Numbered from the stretch's first letter, positions 51,342 through 60,457 are shown. The stretch: 64,000 nt of DNA from Sediminibacter sp. Hel_I_10 (GCF_000688335.1 NZ_JHZX01000001.1:1798001-1862000), one strand, 5' to 3'. Notes: generated by a model not told the origin, from the letters alone. Numbers and translations are program-made.

Positions 51342-52049
51342 ATGAATATCAATTTTAAAAATTTAAGTATATATCTTTTATCGCTATCATTCTTAGTAAG
51401 TCTTACCAATTGTAAAGCGGTAGATAACGCTAACAATAAACAAAAAGGTGGTGTTATTGGCGCTGCTGGTGGTGCCGTTCTTGGTGCAATTATTGGCAAC
51501 AATGTTGGTAAAGGAGGAAACGGTGAGTTAGGTGCTGTTATTGGTGGTGTTGTAGGAGGTACTGCAGGTGTCTTAATAGGAAACAAGATGGACAAGCAGG
51601 CACAAAAAATTGAAGAAGAAATTCCTGGAGCTACGGTAGAACGTGTAGATGATGGTATTGTCGTTACATTTGACGAGAATAGTGGTGTTTATTTTGATAC
51701 CGCAAAATACAATATCAATGATAAGTCTCAAACAACCTTAAACAAATTAGCTGGCGTTTTTAAAGAATACCCAGATACAAATATTTTGGTAGTTGGTCAC
51801 ACTGATAACGTTGGTAGCGATGATAATAATATGACCTTATCCAAAAACAGAGCTTATGCGGTAACTGATTATTTAAAATCACAAGGCTTGAGCGCTGGAA
51901 GATTTACTACCAATTGGTTTGGTGAATCTCAACCAAAATATGACAATTCTACGGTTGATGGTCGTGCAAAAAACAGAAGAGTCAATGTTGCGATTATTCC
52001 TAATGAGGATATGATTGAAGCGGCTAAGCAAGAAGCTGGGCAAAACTAA
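51342..52049 (+). CDS. OmpA-family lipoprotein with glycine-zipper region
   Basis: A 235-residue protein. Signal peptide with lipobox LTNC (Cys24); a glycine-rich double zipper (about 33-83, GVIGAAGGAVLGAIIGNN and GAVIGGVVGGTAGVLIGN) that should insert in or lie along a membrane; then an OmpA peptidoglycan-binding domain (about 105-220) with YFDTAKYNINDKSQTTLNKLA, VVGHTDNVGSDDNNMTLSKNRA and NRRVNVAI. It links the outer membrane to peptidoglycan. The transcript ends at the hairpin just ahead of tex. Confidence 0.93.
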   Translation: MNINFKNLSIYLLSLSFLVSLTNCKAVDNANNKQKGGVIGAAGGAVLGAIIGNNVGKGGNGELGAVIGGVVGGTAGVLIGNKMDKQAQKIEEEIPGATVERVDDGIVVTFDENSGVYFDTAKYNINDKSQTTLNKLAGVFKEYPDTNILVVGHTDNVGSDDNNMTLSKNRAYAVTDYLKSQGLSAGRFTTNWFGESQPKYDNSTVDGRAKNRRVNVAIIPNEDMIEAAKQEAGQN

Positions 52050-52089
52050 AATTACCATAAAAAAGTTCACTTCTTTTAGTGAAGACCTT

Positions 52090-52097
52090 TAAATTTG
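52090..52097 (+). promoter_or_regulatory. -7 promoter element of tex, abutting the ompA terminator
   Basis: TAAATTTG is an exact TAnnTTTG match. Transcription is expected to start near 52101-52104, inside the hairpin at 52099-52123, so the tex message would lack the left arm or part of it. Confidence 0.5.
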
Positions 52098-52098
52098 A

Positions 52099-52130
52099 GA
52101 CCTTGTAAAAAACTTACAAGGTCTTTTTTT
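52099..52130 (+). terminator. Terminator of the lipocalin-ompA unit
   Basis: 10-bp perfect stem GACCTTGTAA (52099-52108) with TTACAAGGTC (52114-52123), five-base loop, seven T (52124-52130). The T-tract touches the ATG of tex at 52131. Confidence 0.9.
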
Positions 52131-54263
52131 ATGATAAATTACATCAAAAAGCATACTAATCTCACAGAGAAAAGCATCAAGAATACAGTTGCTTTAATTC
52201 AGCAAGATTGTACCATCCCATTTATATCGAGATATCGCAAGGAAGCTACTGGAAACCTAGATGAAGTTCAGGTTGGTGATATTGTAAAGTTTAAGGATCA
52301 GTTTGAAAGTTTAGAAAAACGTAAAACAGCTATTCTGAAAGCACTTTTAGAACAAGACGTCTTAACGCCAGAATTAGAAGCTAAAGTTAAAGCTTGTGAA
52401 GATCCTACAGCCTTAGAAGATTTATATCTTCCTTTTAAAAAAAGCAGAAAGACCAAAGCAGAGACGGCCAGAAAAAATGGTTTAGAACCCTTGGCAAAGA
52501 TTCTCATGTCACAATCCCATGATCTGGATCAAAAAGGTCTAAATGCTTTGGTTCAAAAATTCATAACTTCGGAAGTGGATTCTCAAGAAAGTGCTCTAGA
52601 AGGTGCCAGGCACATCATCGCGGAGTGGATCAATGAGCGAATAGACTTCAGAAAACAGATTAGAAAAGAACTTGAGCGACGCGCCATGATTGTCACCAAA
52701 GTGGTCAAAAGCAAAAAAACGGAAGAAAATGCTCAAAAATACCGCGATTATTTTGAGTGGGAAGAATCCCTAACCCGAATACCCTCGCACAGACTACTAG
52801 CCATACTCAGAGCAGAAACCGAAGGGTGTATAAGAACTAAAATAGAAATAGATCATGACAATGCCATAAAGCGCATGACCGATCAGCTTATAAAGAGCAA
52901 AGGCGTAAATGCTGAACAAATTGAAATTGCAATTACAGATGCCTATAAACGGCTACTATACCCCTCTCTGAGTAATGAGATTTTACAACAGGCCAAGCAA
53001 AAGGCAGATGATACAGCAATATCCATTTTCGCTAAAAACCTTAAACAACTCTTATTAGGCGCTCCATTAGGAGAGAAGCGCGTACTTGCCATTGACCCAG
53101 GGTTTAGAACGGGCTGTAAAGTGGTGTGTCTAGATGAAAATGGCGACCTCAAACACAATGAAACCATTTACCCACATGCGCCCAAAAACGATTCATTGGG
53201 AGCCATGAAGAAAATTAGTTTTTTGACAGAAGCTCATCAAATTGAAGCCATAGCCATTGGTAACGGTACGGCCTCAAGAGAGACCGAAGCTCTAGTTAAA
53301 AAAATTCGTTTTAAACATGACATTCAAGTCTTCGTGGTAAGTGAGGCAGGCGCCAGTATCTATTCCGCATCAAAAATAGCTCGGGAGGAGTTCCCTAATT
53401 ATGACGTTACGGTTAGAGGCTCTGTTTCTATAGGGAGACGCTTACAAGATCCTTTGGCCGAATTGGTTAAAATTGATGCAAAATCTATTGGTGTTGGTCA
53501 ATACCAGCATGACGTGGACCAAAGCAAACTTCAAAATGAGTTGGATATGGTGGTTCAAAGTTGTGTTAACTCTGTGGGTGTTAATATCAATACGGCGAGC
53601 CATAGCTTATTGAGCTATGTGTCTGGTATTGGCCTTAAACTAGCCGAAAACATAGTTAAGTACAGAAGCGATAATGGCGCTTTCTCTAGTAGAAAAGATA
53701 TTAAAAATGTATCTCGACTGGGTGAAAAAGCATTTGAGCAAGCTGCTGGCTTTTTAAGAATTAAAGCAGGCCAACACCCTTTAGATGACTCTACTGTACA
53801 TCCCGAAAGCTATAGTATTGTAGAACAAATGGCTAAAGATAAAGGAGCTTCTGTTTCAGAGTTGGTTGGCAACAAAGCAAAGCTTAACAGCATTGACATT
53901 ACCCATTACCAAACTAAGACCGTGGGTCTTTTAACACTGAAAGATATTTTGAGTGAATTAGAGAAACCTGGGTTAGACATACGAGAACAAGCAAAAGTGT
54001 TTAGTTTTAATCAAAACATTACCAGCATCAACGATTTACAAGAAGGCCAACTCCTTCCAGGAATCGTTAATAACATCACTGCCTTTGGTTGTTTTGTTGA
54101 CGTTGGGATAAAAGAAAGTGGCCTGATCCATATCTCTAATCTCTCTGATGGTTTTGTAAAAGATGTGAATGAGCATGTGCATTTACAAGAGCAAATCATT
54201 GTGAAGGTTCTGGAGGTAGATGTTAACCGAAAACGGATTCAGTTAAAGCTCCATCAAGGTTGA
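52131..54263 (+). CDS. tex: Tex family RNA-binding transcription accessory protein
   Basis: A 710-residue cytosolic protein. Tex N-terminal helical domain (about 1-180), YqgF/RuvC-like domain (about 315-440, with VLAIDPGFRTGCKVVCLDENG), helix-hairpin-helix domains (about 480-550, SVGVNINTASHSLLSYVSGIG), and a C-terminal S1 RNA-binding domain (about 630-705, GQLLPGIVNNITAFGCFVDVGIKESGLIHIS). Homologues of eukaryotic Spt6, Tex proteins act on transcription elongation and nucleic-acid stress. I choose ATG 52131 (MINYIKKHTNLTEKS) over the upstream TTG at 52095, which would place the terminator hairpin within the coding region. Confidence 0.95.
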   Translation: MINYIKKHTNLTEKSIKNTVALIQQDCTIPFISRYRKEATGNLDEVQVGDIVKFKDQFESLEKRKTAILKALLEQDVLTPELEAKVKACEDPTALEDLYLPFKKSRKTKAETARKNGLEPLAKILMSQSHDLDQKGLNALVQKFITSEVDSQESALEGARHIIAEWINERIDFRKQIRKELERRAMIVTKVVKSKKTEENAQKYRDYFEWEESLTRIPSHRLLAILRAETEGCIRTKIEIDHDNAIKRMTDQLIKSKGVNAEQIEIAITDAYKRLLYPSLSNEILQQAKQKADDTAISIFAKNLKQLLLGAPLGEKRVLAIDPGFRTGCKVVCLDENGDLKHNETIYPHAPKNDSLGAMKKISFLTEAHQIEAIAIGNGTASRETEALVKKIRFKHDIQVFVVSEAGASIYSASKIAREEFPNYDVTVRGSVSIGRRLQDPLAELVKIDAKSIGVGQYQHDVDQSKLQNELDMVVQSCVNSVGVNINTASHSLLSYVSGIGLKLAENIVKYRSDNGAFSSRKDIKNVSRLGEKAFEQAAGFLRIKAGQHPLDDSTVHPESYSIVEQMAKDKGASVSELVGNKAKLNSIDITHYQTKTVGLLTLKDILSELEKPGLDIREQAKVFSFNQNITSINDLQEGQLLPGIVNNITAFGCFVDVGIKESGLIHISNLSDGFVKDVNEHVHLQEQIIVKVLEVDVNRKRIQLKLHQG

Positions 54264-54340
54264 TTTAAATCAACAAAACACGAAGCGCAATGCCTACATT
54301 AAAACACAGTTTCTAAAAACAAAAATTTCTATTTAGCAGA

Positions 54341-55252
54341 GTGGCCAACCAACTAAAAATAGCATTTCACCCCATATACAAGCATCCTTTACCAGAGGGA
54401 CATCGGTTTCCTATGCTAAAATATGAATTGCTTCCTGAGCAACTGCTCTATGAAGGCACTTGTACGCCCTCTAATTTTTTTGAACCAGAAATTCCTGAGG
54501 ACGCCTCTATTTTAAAGGTACATACTGAAACCTATTATCAAGATTTAAAACAATTAACGCTAGATAAAAGAGCGGCGCGAAAGATAGGTTTCCCCTTAAG
54601 TAAGATCTTAGTTGAACGTGAAATTATTATCGCAGATGGTACCATAAAGGGCAGTAAATTTGCATTGGATCATGGCATTGCCATGAATATTGCCGGTGGA
54701 ACTCACCATGCATACACCAATCGCGGGGAAGCTTTTTGCTTATTGAATGATCAAGCGATTGGAGCTAGATACCTTCAACAAAACAAATTGGCCGAAAAAA
54801 TATTGATAGTGGACCTAGATGTTCACCAAGGCAACGGTACTGCTGAAATTTTTGCACAAGACCGCTCTGTCTTTACATTTTCTATGCACGGAAAAAGCAA
54901 TTATCCCTTTAAAAAAGAAGTCAGTGATTTAGATATCGCTTTGGAAACTCATACAGATGACGACACTTACTTGAATATATTATACGATACCTTACCAAAA
55001 CTTATAAGAAATGAACAACCCGATTTTATTTATTACCTATGCGGGGTAGACGTACTTGCCTCTGATAAATTAGGAACTTTGGGAATGACGGTTGAAGGTT
55101 GCAAAGAACGTGACCGCTTTGTATTAGAAACGTGTAAATCAAACAAGATTCCAGTAATGTGTTGTATGGGCGGCGGCTATTCTCCAGATATAAAAATAAT
55201 AATAGAAGCCCATGCCAATACGTTTCGATTGGCACAGGATCTATTTTTATAA
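54341..55252 (+). CDS. Histone deacetylase/acetoin-utilisation-family deacetylase
   Basis: A 303-residue cytosolic enzyme of the arginase-deacetylase fold. The zinc site is clear: DLDVHQGNGTAEIF gives Asp-x-His, and CGVDVLASDKLGTLGMTVEG gives the second Asp; the proton-relay histidines lie in NIAGGTHHAYTNRGEAFC. Bacterial members deacetylate small molecules, polyamines or proteins. Translation starts with GTG (54341); 77 bases separate it from tex. Convergent with ppc. Confidence 0.9.
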   Translation: MANQLKIAFHPIYKHPLPEGHRFPMLKYELLPEQLLYEGTCTPSNFFEPEIPEDASILKVHTETYYQDLKQLTLDKRAARKIGFPLSKILVEREIIIADGTIKGSKFALDHGIAMNIAGGTHHAYTNRGEAFCLLNDQAIGARYLQQNKLAEKILIVDLDVHQGNGTAEIFAQDRSVFTFSMHGKSNYPFKKEVSDLDIALETHTDDDTYLNILYDTLPKLIRNEQPDFIYYLCGVDVLASDKLGTLGMTVEGCKERDRFVLETCKSNKIPVMCCMGGGYSPDIKIIIEAHANTFRLAQDLFL

Positions 55253-55264
55253 ATAGTACTCATT

Positions 55265-55296
55265 AAAATTGGTAGAACATCGCTCTACTGATTTTT
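55265..55296. terminator. Bidirectional hairpin between the deacetylase and ppc
   Basis: AAAAT-TG-GTAGA (55265-55276) pairs with TCTAC-TG-ATTTT (55284-55295), with flanking A- and T-tracts. Confidence 0.55.
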
Positions 55297-55300
55297 CATC

Positions 55301-57883
55301 TTAAGCCGAATTTCGACTCGCATTAATATTTCCGAAGAGAGAACGCGTTACGATTTTTTCGTAGATATCAATTTGCTCTTGGTCTCTAACCTCAGCCCTT
55401 TCTAGTTCTTGAATTTTCTTTAAAGCATACTGTTGTATCGTCAATAATGGCAATACAATAGATTCTCTAACGTCAATAGAAGCTTTACCTGCAGGCTCAT
55501 CTTCCATCAATTCATCAGAGCCTGTTAGCTTTAATAATAAGCGTTTTGAGATCTCGTATTCAGAGTAAATGATGTTCCAGAATTCTCCAAACTCCTCATC
55601 ATCGGCCATGTATTTGGTAAGGTCAAAAAAGGATTTGGATAGGGACATCATGCTGTTTTGAATCAAGGTTTTAAAGAAATTTGAACTGTGATACAAGTGC
55701 TTCACTTTATCAAATTCTCCTTGATCTTCATATTGCTTAAGCGCTGTACCCACTCCAAAAAATCCTGGTACATTTTGCTTCAACTGGCTCCAACTCCCCA
55801 CGAAAGGGATGGCTCTTAAATCTTCAAACACCAATTTATCACTGTTGCCCCGTTTAGAAGGACGACTTCCAATATTGGTTTTAGCATAATACTTTAAAGT
55901 ACTCATGCGCTCCAAATACGGCACAAACATCGGGTGACTTTTGAAATCTGAATATGCTTTATAACTCAACTTTGCAAGATCATCCATAACGGTTACGTTT
56001 TCTGGTGTCATCGCTAAATTGGTATCATTCAATCGATTTAATATCCCTGAACTTATGAGTTGTTCTAAATTATATTGTGAAGAATCCAATGTTCCAAAAT
56101 TAGAGCTAATCGTTTGACCTTGAATGGTCAATTGCACTTCTTTATCTTCTATTGTTGGCCCTAAAGAAGCATAGAATTGGTGTGTTTTTCCACCTCCTCT
56201 TGCTGGTGGACCACCTCTACCATCAAAAAAGATCACGGTGACATCATATTTTCTAGAGACTTCTGTTAAACGCTCTTTCGCTTTAAAAATACCCCAATTG
56301 GCCATCAAGTACCCGCCATCTTTGGTCCCGTCACTAAAGCCGAGCATAATGGTTTGTTTATTGCCTCGTTTTTTTAGATGAGCTGCATATTGCGGATTTG
56401 TATAAAGCTCTTCCATAACCGCTGGTGCATTTTCTAAATCGGTAATGGTCTCAAACAATGGACCAATGTCTACGGTCATCTCATCTTCAAAAGCTACAAT
56501 TTTCAACATCGCAAACAGTTGCATCACATGAAGTGTGGTTTGGTTGTTACTAATGATGTAACGATTGGCCGCTGGTTCTCCATTATCTTCTTGAATGGTT
56601 TTAATGGCTTTCATGGTCTCCAATGTTTTCAAGACGGTTTCATCTTGAAATAAGGAAAGATCAACTTTGCCTTTAATTTCTGAAAGAACCTTAATTTGTT
56701 CCTGCTCAGAGAGGTCTTGATAATTTGCAGGGAAAATTTGATTTCCAGAATCAATCAATGTATCTACCATAGTATTGAATACTGCAGCATGAGCACGGCT
56801 GTCTTGACGGATATCTAGAGCACCAAAATGAAAACCAAATAAATGGGTTTTATTAAGTAAGCTATTGATTTCATTGGCATAAAGCGATTGATGGTCTTTA
56901 ATCACAATCTCTTTAATTGACTCTAACTCTGAAACAAAATGCTCTAAGGTAATTGTAGATTTCTCTGGAGACGTAAATGCAAGATACAATTGCTTTTCAA
57001 TTTCAGACATTCGTTCTTCAATATTCTTAAACGTTAGCTTTCGTTTCAAACGTCTCACATCTCTATAATAGTTTTTAAGGATAGACTCCTTTAATCGTTG
57101 CGCTACTTTTATTGTGATTTCTGGTGTAACAAAAGGATTTCCATCTCGGTCGCCACCGGGCCAAAACCCAATATTGATAATATCATTTTCAATATGTTTT
57201 CCGTCGAAAATATTTTGCTGGATATAATCATAAATACTTCCGAAAGAATAATAAAAAACGTGCTCTAAATACCAGATCAAGCTTACCGCTTCATCATAAG
57301 GGGTTGGTTTCTGATGCTTGAAAAAAGGAGTTTTACCCAATTGCGCCAAAAGATCATTAATGGTCAACAAATCATTTTTCTTGATGGCCTCGGTGAGGTC
57401 TGTAATAATACCCAAAACGCTTCCTGGATAAAACTGGGTTGGGTGCGCCGTTAGTACAATTCGCACTTTAAACTCTTCAAGGTACTGCTGCAGCTCCTCG
57501 AGTTTATTCTCTGAGGATGCCGATTCTTTTAAACTTCTTAGTGTACCAATACCATCCATATTATTGACTACCGGGAAAGCGGCGTCTTCTATGGCATCGA
57601 ACAATACGACTTGACGTTCTATATACTGTATAAATCGGAAGAGAAGATTGATCTGGCTTTCCTTTGAGCGTCGGGCTTGGTACTTGTTAAAAAAAGACTC
57701 AACAATTGTGGTGGGATTGTCTCCAGCCTTAAAGCCATTTTCGCAAGTTTCGTGAAACAAGGGCAATAATGCTCCTGTTTTGGTTATGGTATCAAAAGGT
57801 AATGTCATAAATATACTATTGTATATTTGATATTTGGACATCACGTTTTGTTTAAATCGTGTGAGTTTTGGTTGTGTTGGCAT
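55301..57883 (-). CDS. ppc: Phosphoenolpyruvate carboxylase
   Basis: An 860-residue cytosolic enzyme that carboxylates PEP to oxaloacetate, an anaplerotic step. Motifs: VLTAHPTQFYPGSVLG with the catalytic His, FWPGGDRDGNPFVT, FGFHFGALDIRQDSR, FFDGRGGPPARGGGKTH (glycine-rich catalytic loop), and a C-terminus ending NINASRNSA where E. coli has the conserved RNTG. The first 25 residues are a soft extension; a second start at Met15 (MSKYQIYN) is also possible. A near-consensus -7 box (TATCTTTA) lies at 57915-57908. Confidence 0.95.
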   Translation of the reverse strand: MPTQPKLTRFKQNVMSKYQIYNSIFMTLPFDTITKTGALLPLFHETCENGFKAGDNPTTIVESFFNKYQARRSKESQINLLFRFIQYIERQVVLFDAIEDAAFPVVNNMDGIGTLRSLKESASSENKLEELQQYLEEFKVRIVLTAHPTQFYPGSVLGIITDLTEAIKKNDLLTINDLLAQLGKTPFFKHQKPTPYDEAVSLIWYLEHVFYYSFGSIYDYIQQNIFDGKHIENDIINIGFWPGGDRDGNPFVTPEITIKVAQRLKESILKNYYRDVRRLKRKLTFKNIEERMSEIEKQLYLAFTSPEKSTITLEHFVSELESIKEIVIKDHQSLYANEINSLLNKTHLFGFHFGALDIRQDSRAHAAVFNTMVDTLIDSGNQIFPANYQDLSEQEQIKVLSEIKGKVDLSLFQDETVLKTLETMKAIKTIQEDNGEPAANRYIISNNQTTLHVMQLFAMLKIVAFEDEMTVDIGPLFETITDLENAPAVMEELYTNPQYAAHLKKRGNKQTIMLGFSDGTKDGGYLMANWGIFKAKERLTEVSRKYDVTVIFFDGRGGPPARGGGKTHQFYASLGPTIEDKEVQLTIQGQTISSNFGTLDSSQYNLEQLISSGILNRLNDTNLAMTPENVTVMDDLAKLSYKAYSDFKSHPMFVPYLERMSTLKYYAKTNIGSRPSKRGNSDKLVFEDLRAIPFVGSWSQLKQNVPGFFGVGTALKQYEDQGEFDKVKHLYHSSNFFKTLIQNSMMSLSKSFFDLTKYMADDEEFGEFWNIIYSEYEISKRLLLKLTGSDELMEDEPAGKASIDVRESIVLPLLTIQQYALKKIQELERAEVRDQEQIDIYEKIVTRSLFGNINASRNSA

Positions 57884-57907
57884 ATTAGTTTTTATATGTG
57901 TTTGACA

Positions 57908-57915
57908 TAAAGATA
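57908..57915 (-). promoter_or_regulatory. -7 promoter element of ppc
   Basis: TATCTTTA on the minus strand, one base from consensus, 24 bases before the ATG. Confidence 0.4.
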
Positions 57916-58096
57916 ATGAAGGATAACCGTATTAGCGCATAATTAGAAGGATTTAGGATATTTTTAAAGGGATTGAGGTTAAGATAATAATAGTTCAGTT
58001 TAAAGCTTTGTTTGCTGTCAAACCTACATTTTTTTCAAACAGCTAAAACATCGAAATCCTTTACAAACCACTAGTTCGTTAAATAAAAAACAAAAA

Positions 58097-58124
58097 AAAG
58101 CGCGACTCTTACGAATCGCGCTTT
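58097..58124 (-). terminator. Terminator of ssb
   Basis: 9-bp stem AAAGCGCGA (58097-58105) with TCGCGCTTT (58116-58124), GC-rich, with a long A-tract on the left. Confidence 0.88.
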
Positions 58125-58141
58125 AGACTAATGATAACGTT

Positions 58142-58474
58142 CTACTTACTCAACATCAACAACTCATTGCACAAAATCTCGGTTGTGTAGCGCTTATTCC
58201 CTTCTTGGTCATCCCATGAGCGATTGGTTAATTTACCCTCTATGGCAATTTCTTTACCCTTGGTAACATATTGCTCTACTACTTTTACCAAGCTCCCTTT
58301 CACGACAACATTGTGCCAATAAGCGCGCTCTACCTTGTTTCCGTTTTTATCTTTATAGCTGTCATCTGTAGCTATAGAGAATTTTGCCATTTTGTTTCCA
58401 TCTTGAAAACTTACGATTTCTGGGTCTTGTCCCAATCTTCCAATCAACTGTACTTTGTTTCTAAGCGTGTTCAT
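58142..58474 (-). CDS. ssb: Single-stranded DNA-binding protein, short form
   Basis: A 110-residue OB-fold protein: NKVQLIGRLGQDPEIVSFQDGNKMAKFSIATDDSY, GNKVERAYWHNVVVKGSLVKVVEQYVTKGKEIAIEGKLTNRSW. It ends right after the OB-fold (LLMLSK) with neither the flexible linker nor the acidic DDxLPF tip through which SSB recruits repair and replication proteins. It is therefore likely a second SSB, with the full-length one elsewhere in the genome. Its own terminator follows; a near-consensus -7 box (CATCTTTG) lies at 58563-58556. Confidence 0.9.
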   Translation of the reverse strand: MNTLRNKVQLIGRLGQDPEIVSFQDGNKMAKFSIATDDSYKDKNGNKVERAYWHNVVVKGSLVKVVEQYVTKGKEIAIEGKLTNRSWDDQEGNKRYTTEILCNELLMLSK

Positions 58475-58660
58475 AATTTTAATTTTTTAAGTCTGCATGT
58501 TTCAACAGACGGATTAAACAGTTAATACTATTGAACCTTCATTGATCCAACGATGCAAAGATGTGACAGCCTCCAACATGTAGTCGGTAGTTACCTATTT
58601 AAATTCGTTTGTAAATATTTGTAGTCGTTTGTCAACGGATATTTCTATCTGTTGTTTAGC

Positions 58661-58668
58661 TATCTTTG
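58661..58668 (+). promoter_or_regulatory. -7 promoter element directly before the methyltransferase gene
   Basis: TATCTTTG, exact match, 5 bases before ATG 58674. Confidence 0.5.
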
Positions 58669-58673
58669 TCCAC

Positions 58674-59318
58674 ATGTCTAAACTCTTGAGCTATATTTAC
58701 CCTATTACCAAAACAGTGAAATCTGATTTTAATGGTACCTTAGAAATCACATGGTATAACGGTAAAAAACATTTAAACTCGAAAAATGCGAATTACAGTT
58801 ACGGTTCTCTACAACGCATTTTAAAGTTCGGTTTAAAGAAAATTAATCTTAAACCCGTAAGTTCTGTATTGATTCTAGGTTTAGGTGGCGGTAGCGTGAT
58901 TGAAACCCTTCGGAAAGATTTTAAATATCAAAAACACATCACAGCGGTAGATATTGATCCCGTTATCATAGAAATCGCGGCAGGGGAATACAACCATAAA
59001 TCGTCTTCCCAACTAGAAATTATTTGTGCTGATGCGTTAGCGTTTGTTCAAAAAAACAAAACCCAATTTGATCTTATCATCATTGATTTATTTATAGATC
59101 TTCATGTTCCGAAACCATTTTTAGAACTCCTGTTTTGGCAAGATGTTCTAAAGTCAAAATCCACCAATGGTATTATTCTGTTTAATGCCTCGTTAGAAAA
59201 ATCCCGTTCACAAGCTTTGCAGAGTATTATTGAATTTCTAAAATCAAAGGTTTATAATGTAAAGGTTTATGATAAAGTCAAGGGTACCAATACGGTTGTG
59301 ATCACCGAGTCTTTGTAA
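58674..59318 (+). CDS. Spermidine-synthase-like methyltransferase-fold protein
   Basis: A 214-residue cytosolic protein of the Rossmann methyltransferase/spermidine-synthase type. VLILGLGGGSVIETL is motif I, ITAVDIDPVIIEIA the acidic motif II, and DLIIIDLFIDLHVPKPF motif IV. The region that holds the polyamine gate in true SpeE is different, so the reaction is not predicted. The start ATG 58674 (MSKLLSYIYP) is chosen over TTG 58629 because a perfect -7 box lies between them. The spacing implies a leader of 0-2 bases. It is divergent from ssb. Confidence 0.82.
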   Translation: MSKLLSYIYPITKTVKSDFNGTLEITWYNGKKHLNSKNANYSYGSLQRILKFGLKKINLKPVSSVLILGLGGGSVIETLRKDFKYQKHITAVDIDPVIIEIAAGEYNHKSSSQLEIICADALAFVQKNKTQFDLIIIDLFIDLHVPKPFLELLFWQDVLKSKSTNGIILFNASLEKSRSQALQSIIEFLKSKVYNVKVYDKVKGTNTVVITESL

Positions 59319-59358
59319 ACAAAAATTTTATATCTTGTTGTTACTAAGATCATGACTG

Positions 59359-59709
59359 ATGCAGAAACAATGTCCAGAATGCGGCGATAAAATTATCGGA
59401 AGAATTGATAAGAAGTTCTGTAGTGATGCTTGTCGTAATTCTTATAACAACACGATTAATAAAGACAGTAAAAACCTAATAAGAAACACCAACAATCGTC
59501 TGCGTAAAAACTATCGTGTTTTAGAAGCCCTAAATCCCGATCAAAAGACCAAATGCTCTAGAGCCAAATTAATTGAAAAAGGTTTCGATTTTAACTATTT
59601 CACCAGCATTTACACAACCAAGGCTGGCACGGTATATTATTTTGTTTACGATCAAGGCTATTTGCCGCTAGAAGGAGATTACTTTGCTTTAGTTAAACGG
59701 GAAAGCTAA
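59359..59709 (+). CDS. Zinc-ribbon protein of unknown function
   Basis: A 116-residue protein. The N-terminus has four Cys (5, 8, 21, 25) in CPECGDKIIGRIDKKFCSDAC, a treble-clef or zinc-ribbon finger reminiscent of MYND- or YHS-like fingers. The following helical region is basic (NNRLRKNYRVLEALNPDQKTKCSRAKL) and the last 40 residues form strands. It could bind nucleic acid. Flavobacteria often carry such a protein, function unknown. It is 40 bases after the methyltransferase and 58 bases before the GIDE-like gene. Confidence 0.75.
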   Translation: MQKQCPECGDKIIGRIDKKFCSDACRNSYNNTINKDSKNLIRNTNNRLRKNYRVLEALNPDQKTKCSRAKLIEKGFDFNYFTSIYTTKAGTVYYFVYDQGYLPLEGDYFALVKRES

Positions 59710-59767
59710 ATCTTGTAACATTTTTTAATTTCCCAATACTTATAAGAAACCGAGCAAAACAAACAAG

Positions 59768-60451
59768 ATGTCTCCCATTTTTATATTTGTTTTAATGATA
59801 TGTGCTGTAGGAGTTATTGCTTTTTTAAGCTATTATTTCAGCAGTAAAAATGTAATTATTAGAACCTTAAAGAACGTTCCATTAGACCAACCTTCTAGTC
59901 TAAAAAACAATCAATTATCGAAAGTAAGCGGAAAGGCACTTCATGTTACGGATCCTTTGATTGCGCCATTTTCAAAACGAAAATGTATTTTTTATCAATT
60001 GAAGATTGAGCAAAAAGTGAATTCTGGCAAAAACTCACGTTGGGAAACGTTGGTTGCTGAAGAACGCTTTCAGGATTTTTTTATCAATGTTAATGGCGAG
60101 GTTATCATTATCAAACCATTACAACATCCTAAAAACTATATTTGCCATTTGGTTAAAGATAGCGAGCAGTCTTCTGGAACCTTTAATGACCCCACACCAG
60201 AATTTAATCAACTTCTTAAACGTTACAACATAGAGAGTGAAAATTTCTTTGGTTTCAATAAAACCATAAGATATGAAGAAGGGATTATAGAAATTGGAGA
60301 GCTCATTACTGTAGCTGGTATCGCAAAATGGAAATCACTAAAAGAGCCCATGCCCGATTATCCCTACTCAAAAATAGCAGCTTTAGAAAGTGATGCAAAA
60401 CAAAAATTGATCATCACAGACCTTCCTGAAGTCGCGAATTCAAAACGCTAA
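59768..60451 (+). CDS. GIDE/MULAN-like membrane protein
   Basis: A 227-residue protein with one N-terminal membrane helix (about 3-24) and a soluble domain resembling the GIDE domain of the eukaryotic mitochondrial E3 ligase MULAN/MUL1: IIRTLKNVPLDQPSSLKNNQLSKVSGKALHVTDPLIAPFSKRKCIFYQLKIEQ, then a WETLVAEERFQDFFINVNGEVIIIKP stretch. The eukaryotic protein's RING finger is missing, as in bacterial homologues, so no ubiquitin-ligase activity is implied. The domain is thought to sit at membranes. Neighbours give no clue. Similarity is from pattern recognition and needs a profile search. Confidence 0.65.
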   Translation: MSPIFIFVLMICAVGVIAFLSYYFSSKNVIIRTLKNVPLDQPSSLKNNQLSKVSGKALHVTDPLIAPFSKRKCIFYQLKIEQKVNSGKNSRWETLVAEERFQDFFINVNGEVIIIKPLQHPKNYICHLVKDSEQSSGTFNDPTPEFNQLLKRYNIESENFFGFNKTIRYEEGIIEIGELITVAGIAKWKSLKEPMPDYPYSKIAALESDAKQKLIITDLPEVANSKR

Positions 60452-60457
60452 ATACAA

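Noticed and set aside
52095-52097. TTG as start of tex
   Set aside because: It would place a strong terminator hairpin in the coding sequence and it overlaps a -7 box; ATG 52131 gives the standard Tex N-terminus.
58629-58631. TTG as start of the methyltransferase-like gene
   Set aside because: A perfect -7 box at 58661-58668 lies downstream of it, so the message would not contain this codon; ATG 58674 is preferred.
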